Of a stretch of 64,000 nucleotides of DNA, positions 60,260 to 64,000 are shown one piece after another. A program made the translations under genes and the position numbers. Location of the stretch: contig JAISXG010000082.1 of the NCBI GenBank assembly GCA_031270605.1, positions 1 to 64,000 of the forward strand. The letters are read 5' to 3'. The stretch comes from Oscillospiraceae bacterium. GTDB lineage: Bacteria > Bacillota > Clostridia > Oscillospirales > Acutalibacteraceae. The notes under the pieces were generated by a model. The model saw only the letters and a program-made list of their open reading frames with translations. It did no database searches and had not been told where the DNA came from. The first letter of the stretch is position 1, and every line of letters starts with the position of its first letter.

Positions 60260-61101
60260 ATACCCTGCGGATTTTGCTGCGGGCGGGTGTGCGCGAGCTG
60301 GAGTCTTCTGGAATCGAGTCTGCCGAATTCGAAGCGATGTGTATGCTTGAGGACTGCTTTTCGCTCACAAAGGCGCAGTATTACCTTGCGCAACACGATA
60401 TGGCGGACGCTCACGCGGCGGAGCGCTTTCAAAAGATGATTGCGCGGCGCAAACAAGGTGAGCCGCTGCAATACATTTTGGGCAAATGGGCGTTTTTCGG
60501 CAGCGAGTTCTTTGTCGGCGGGGGTGTGCTGATTCCCCGGCCGGAAACAGAAACGCTTGTGGAGCTTGCGGTTGCGGACATCCGTGCGCACGGCCGCAAG
60601 GTTTGTTTTGACCTTTGCGCGGGCAGCGGCTGCATCGGCCTTTCGGTGGCAAAGCTATGCCCCGATGTGCGGGTGTTTTTGTTTGAAAAATTTGATGCGG
60701 CGTTTGATTACCTCAGAAAAAATGCCGAGGTGTTTGCTCTTTCTAATGTCACGCTTCTCCAGTATGATATTTTTGACGGCTTTGACCCCCAGCGTATGCC
60801 TCCCCCCGATTTGATTCTTTCAAACCCGCCCTATATTTGCAGCGGCGAGCTTGCGTCACTGCAAAAAGAGGTGCAAAAAGAGCCGAAAACGGCGCTCGAC
60901 GGCGGGGATGACGGCCTTATATTTTACCGCACGATCGATTCCTTATGGGCCGCGCGCGTCGGTTCGCCTTTGTGTGTGATGCTTGAAACAGGCGAGGGGC
61001 AGCCGGCGGCTGTGGCGGAGCTGTTCGGTGAACACGGTTTTTTTTCGCGCATTGAAAAAGATATGTTTTCGGTCGAGCGGTTTGTAATATCTTCAAAATA
61101 A
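60256..61101 (+). CDS. prmC: Peptide chain release factor N5-glutamine methyltransferase
   Basis: A 281-residue PrmC. It methylates the GGQ glutamine of release factors RF1 and RF2. The N-terminal helical domain (about 1-80) contains RKQGEPLQYILGKWAFFG; the SAM site is DLCAGSGCIGLSVA and the catalytic motif LSNPPYI binds the glutamine. The GTG start overlaps the DUF1385 stop. The prfA gene usually beside it is not in the window. Confidence 0.95.
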   Translation: MNTLRILLRAGVRELESSGIESAEFEAMCMLEDCFSLTKAQYYLAQHDMADAHAAERFQKMIARRKQGEPLQYILGKWAFFGSEFFVGGGVLIPRPETETLVELAVADIRAHGRKVCFDLCAGSGCIGLSVAKLCPDVRVFLFEKFDAAFDYLRKNAEVFALSNVTLLQYDIFDGFDPQRMPPPDLILSNPPYICSGELASLQKEVQKEPKTALDGGDDGLIFYRTIDSLWAARVGSPLCVMLETGEGQPAAVAELFGEHGFFSRIEKDMFSVERFVISSK

Positions 61102-61153
61102 CCATATTCAAAATCCTGAAAGATTCATTTTATTACGAAAGGATTGCATCCAT

Positions 61154-61837
61154 ATGTTTCGCAGTTTGATAGCGGCCTGGCAGAACGGCGACCCGGCCTA
61201 TCTCATCGTCGGGGTTCTCGCCACGACCTTTGTTGTGTTTTGCACCCTGCCCATTCATGAGTTCGCCCACGCTTGGGCGGCCACAAAGCTCGGCGACGAC
61301 ACCGCGCGATTGCAGGGGCGGCTGACGCTCAACCCCCTTGCGCACCTTTCGCTTTGGGGCACGGTGATGATTTATCTGTTTGGCTTTGGCTTTGCGAACC
61401 CTGTGCCTGTGAACCCCATCCGTTTTAAAAACCGCAAGCGCGGCATGGCGCTGACTGCTTTCGCAGGCCCCGCCTCCAATTTGATTATGGCGTTTCTTTT
61501 TCTCATTCTTTATAATCTCGTTTTGTTTTTTTTCTCGTCGAGCGAAACGGGGCGCATTGTCGCGCAATTCATTAATTTTGCCGCGAGCATCAACATCAAC
61601 CTCGCGGTGTTCAACCTGCTGCCCATTCCCCCTCTGGACGGTTCCAGAATTATAACGCTGGTGATTCCCGACAAATATTATTTTGAAATTATGCGGTATG
61701 AGCAATATATTATGATCGGGGTGCTGGTGCTTCTGGCCCTGGGCTGGCTGACCATCCCGCTCACGTTTTTGTCAAACCTTGTGTACGGTTTGTTTGATTG
61801 GATCGTTTCGCTGCCGTTCGGGCTGCTGTTCGCATGA
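61154..61837 (+). CDS. Site-2 protease family (M50) membrane metalloprotease
   Basis: A 227-residue membrane protease with five or six helices. The zinc ligands are in LPIHEFAHAW (HExxH, about residues 35-39) and FNLLPIPPLDGSRI (Asp). It belongs to the short rhomboid-like S2P group without PDZ domain, which cleaves membrane proteins inside the bilayer. Its stop overlaps the start of scpA (ATGA), a linkage conserved in many Clostridia. Confidence 0.92.
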   Translation: MFRSLIAAWQNGDPAYLIVGVLATTFVVFCTLPIHEFAHAWAATKLGDDTARLQGRLTLNPLAHLSLWGTVMIYLFGFGFANPVPVNPIRFKNRKRGMALTAFAGPASNLIMAFLFLILYNLVLFFFSSSETGRIVAQFINFAASININLAVFNLLPIPPLDGSRIITLVIPDKYYFEIMRYEQYIMIGVLVLLALGWLTIPLTFLSNLVYGLFDWIVSLPFGLLFA

Positions 61838-62571
61838 TGGAAAAGCTGCTTTATAAAATTGAAGTGTTTGAGGGGCCGCTTGACCTGCTGCTGCACCTGA
61901 TCACAAAGCACAAGCTGGATATTCAGGACATCCCGATTTTGGAGCTTGTCACCCAATATACGGACTATGTGCGGCGGATGCGGGATGCGGACCTGGAGGT
62001 CGCCAGCGAGTTCATTGAAATGGCGGCAAGGCTTGTTTATATCAAAACCGTGTCGCTGCTGCCTGTTTATGAAGAGGCGGAGGAGCTGAAAAAAGAGCTT
62101 GCGGGCGAGCTGATGGAATACCGCGACGCGAAGCGGATGGCCGAGCGGCTCGCGGAGCAGACGGAGGGCTTTGAGCGCGTGGTGCGCGGCCCGATGAAGC
62201 TTGAGTTCGACATGACCTATGAACGGATTCACGAGCCGTTTGAGCTTTCGGTGTCTTATCTTAATGCCGTGGGCAAAAAGCTGCGGCGCCTGCCCCCGCC
62301 GATGGAGGCGTTCGCGCCGATCGTGTCGCGGACGATTGTCGCGGTGGTCGACAAAATTGACAGCATCGTCACGGCGCTCAGGCGCAAAAAGCGGCAGCGG
62401 CTGGGCAGGATTTTCACCTCCGCCGCCAGCCGTTCAGAGCTTGTGGCGTCGTTTCTCGCCGTTTTGGAGCTTGTAAAAAACAAGCAGGCCGTGGTTGAGG
62501 GCGAGGGCGAGCAGTCGGAGCTTGTGCTGTGCGAAGGCGACGCATCTATAGAAATTTCGCTTGAAGCCTGA
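61834..62571 (+). CDS. scpA: Segregation and condensation protein A
   Basis: A 245-residue ScpA kleisin. KIEVFEGPLDLLLHLI, LVTQYTDYVR and SEFIEMAARLVYIKT form the N-terminal domain; the C-terminal winged helix binds the SMC head. With ScpB and SMC it compacts and segregates the chromosome. Start overlaps the protease stop; two adjacent ATG codons are possible (61834 or 61837). Confidence 0.95.
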   Translation: MMEKLLYKIEVFEGPLDLLLHLITKHKLDIQDIPILELVTQYTDYVRRMRDADLEVASEFIEMAARLVYIKTVSLLPVYEEAEELKKELAGELMEYRDAKRMAERLAEQTEGFERVVRGPMKLEFDMTYERIHEPFELSVSYLNAVGKKLRRLPPPMEAFAPIVSRTIVAVVDKIDSIVTALRRKKRQRLGRIFTSAASRSELVASFLAVLELVKNKQAVVEGEGEQSELVLCEGDASIEISLEA

Positions 62572-62600
62572 TTTATATATCCGAATATGGATGTGATTTT

Positions 62601-63368
62601 TTGACGAATCAAGATATTTTAAGAATTGCCATGCAGCAGACCGCGGTTGACTCAAACTGCGGCTATGAGGATTTGCTGTCTGAAAAAAACGTGGTGGTGC
62701 GCTCAAAACCGAACGAAAACGCGCGGCGATACTTAAAGCTTCCGTTTTTTTGCGATTTGGTGTCCTACGGTTCCAATATTGTCGCTTCGGTGGATGAGCG
62801 GATCTATGATTTTATCACAGGCTATATCAATGACGGCGCGATTGCGCACTGTTTTGAAACGCCGAAACTGCATTTGCTGACGGATGAGTTCCGGCAATAC
62901 GGCAAGACGCCCTGCTTTATGGCGGAATATTTTTTGCCGGATGTTGACGTGCTTGCGCAGCGGCCGTGCCGGTATGAGCTGAAGCTGTTGCATCCGAAGG
63001 ATTTTCAGCATCTATATGTCAGGCAGTGGGCGAACGCTTTGTGTGAGGGCAGAAAGCATTTGGATATGCTGGCCGTCGCGGCCCTTGACGGTGAGAAGAT
63101 TGTTGGCCTGGCCGCTTGCTCCGCCGATTGTGACACGATGTGGCAAATCGGTGTTGATGTTCTGCCGGAGTATCGCAGGCAAGGCGTCGCGTCCTCGCTC
63201 ACTTCCCGTTTGGCGGTTGAGATTCTCAACCGGGAAAAGGTTCCCTTTTATTGCTGTGCGTGGTCAAATGTGGCTTCGGTGCGAAACGCCTTGAAAAGCG
63301 GTTTTCGCCCGGGGTGGGTGCATTTGACATCTGTTGATATCGATCAGGCAATGGAAATGGCAAAATAA
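62601..63368 (+). CDS. GNAT acetyltransferase between scpA and scpB
   Basis: A 255-residue protein with a C-terminal GNAT domain: MWQIGVDVLPEYRRQGVASSL holds the acetyl-CoA loop RRQGVA (about residues 195-200), followed by SNVASVRNALKSGF. The N-terminal 110 residues are unrecognised. It starts with TTG at 62601 (GGATG 9 bases upstream), 29 bases after scpA, and ends 17 bases before scpB, so it is part of that operon. Substrate unknown. Confidence 0.85.
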   Translation: MTNQDILRIAMQQTAVDSNCGYEDLLSEKNVVVRSKPNENARRYLKLPFFCDLVSYGSNIVASVDERIYDFITGYINDGAIAHCFETPKLHLLTDEFRQYGKTPCFMAEYFLPDVDVLAQRPCRYELKLLHPKDFQHLYVRQWANALCEGRKHLDMLAVAALDGEKIVGLAACSADCDTMWQIGVDVLPEYRRQGVASSLTSRLAVEILNREKVPFYCCAWSNVASVRNALKSGFRPGWVHLTSVDIDQAMEMAK

Positions 63369-63385
63369 AGCATTGAGGTGTTTTT

Positions 63386-63976
63386 TTGGAACAAACGGAT
63401 TTGATGGCGGCAATGGAGGCGATTTTGTTTGCCTGCGGCGAGCCGCTAGAGGCTTCACGGCTTGCGGAGGCGCTCTCTTTGGGTGTTGCCGAAACAAAGC
63501 AGCTTCTCGCTCACTATGCCGAAGCGCTTGACGGGCAGGGCAGGGGGTTCACTTTGCTGCGGCTCGGCGAGCAATATCAGCTCGCGACGCGCGAGCAATA
63601 CATAGACCTCATCAGGGGCATTTTAGACAAAAAGCGCAACGCGCCGCTCTCGCAGGCGGCGTTTGAGGTGCTGGCCATCATCGCCTATAACCAGCCAGTT
63701 ACAAAGGCGTTTGTGGAGCAGGTGCGCGGCGTGGACTGCTCGGGCGTTATTTCAACGCTTTGCCAGAAAAATCTCATTGAAGAAAAAGGCAGGCTTGACT
63801 TGCCGGGCAGACCTTTGGTATACTGTACTACGACAAATTTTTTAAGATGTTTTTCTGTTTCAGACTTGTCGGAACTGCCCCGCCTGCCGGGCGGCGCGGG
63901 TGAGGACGATGCCCTGCGCGACGCAAAGGCAATGACCGAGGCGTTTGACCAGCTCACGCTGGAAGACCTGACATAA
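63386..63976 (+). CDS. scpB: Segregation and condensation protein B
   Basis: A 196-residue ScpB with two winged-helix domains. MEAILFACGEPLEASRLAEAL opens the first and SQAAFEVLAIIAYNQPVTK with VRGVDCSGVI the second, both family marks. It dimerises on ScpA and supports SMC. TTG start at 63386 with GAGGTG 7 bases upstream. Complete within the window. Confidence 0.94.
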   Translation: MEQTDLMAAMEAILFACGEPLEASRLAEALSLGVAETKQLLAHYAEALDGQGRGFTLLRLGEQYQLATREQYIDLIRGILDKKRNAPLSQAAFEVLAIIAYNQPVTKAFVEQVRGVDCSGVISTLCQKNLIEEKGRLDLPGRPLVYCTTTNFLRCFSVSDLSELPRLPGGAGEDDALRDAKAMTEAFDQLTLEDLT

Positions 63977-64000
63977 TACTATTGCCATGCGGTATTTTAC

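Overview
The window looks like a chromosomal segment of an uncultured Clostridia bacterium, most likely of the Oscillospiraceae/Ruminococcaceae type. The evidence is a gene set typical of Firmicutes (nrdR, yhaM, cdaA-cdaR, scpA/scpB, helD, a DUF1385-prmC block), purine-rich AAAGGA/GGAGG ribosome binding sites, frequent GTG and TTG starts, and moderately GC-rich core genes broken by clearly AT-rich inserts. No rRNA, CRISPR array, integrase or transposase gene was found. Species placement is inference.

Layout. 1-1.9 kb: minus-strand genes of a mobile-element type (DUF4314 protein, a 420-residue acidic protein) next to tRNA-Leu. 2.4-6.6 kb: a 1416-residue exported protein with an internal duplication, then a 160-bp inverted-repeat element. 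6.9-14.6 kb: single-function metabolic genes (glycerophosphodiesterase, HAD hydrolase, peroxiredoxin, acetyltransferase and peptidase S51, thioesterase, thioredoxin, aldehyde dehydrogenase, Fe-S reductase). 14.9-21.2 kb: an unusual operon-like block (class III aminotransferase, double class II aldolase, CofE-like ligase, glycerol-1-phosphate dehydrogenase-like enzyme, organophosphate-type MFS transporter) followed by a TIM-barrel isomerase. 22.7-31.9 kb: nrdR, gtrA-like, yhaM, DUF2804, prmA, a foreign-looking gene plus an array of hairpins, argS, an ArsC/Spx-like protein, an XRE regulator and a TraX-like protein. 32-42.7 kb: secreted proteins, two flavoproteins, pyruvate kinase, pyrophosphatase, a nucleotidyltransferase, HelD and a cation efflux protein.

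42.7-47.6 kb is the most irregular part: a candidate small RNA, a perfect 23-bp hairpin, a duplicated tRNA-Cys 3' end, two tandem AT-rich single-gene modules (PHP phosphoesterase, uridine-kinase-like) with matching boundary repeats, a five-gene tRNA operon (Val-Asp-Phe-Gly-Cys), a second inverted-repeat element and two tandem zinc-ribbon membrane proteins. 47.9-64 kb is again core: DUF2284, asnS with a structured leader, PHP, aminotransferase, ispF, cdaA-cdaR (c-di-AMP synthesis), a lipoprotein with a two-component system, then DUF1385-prmC-M50 protease-scpA-GNAT-scpB.

The best candidate for something undescribed is the pair of cassette-like modules at 43303-45209, whose hairpin repeats differ by compensating base changes. 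The hairpin array at 28097-28344 beside an AT-rich orphan gene, and the multi-branched element at 59053-59160, come next.
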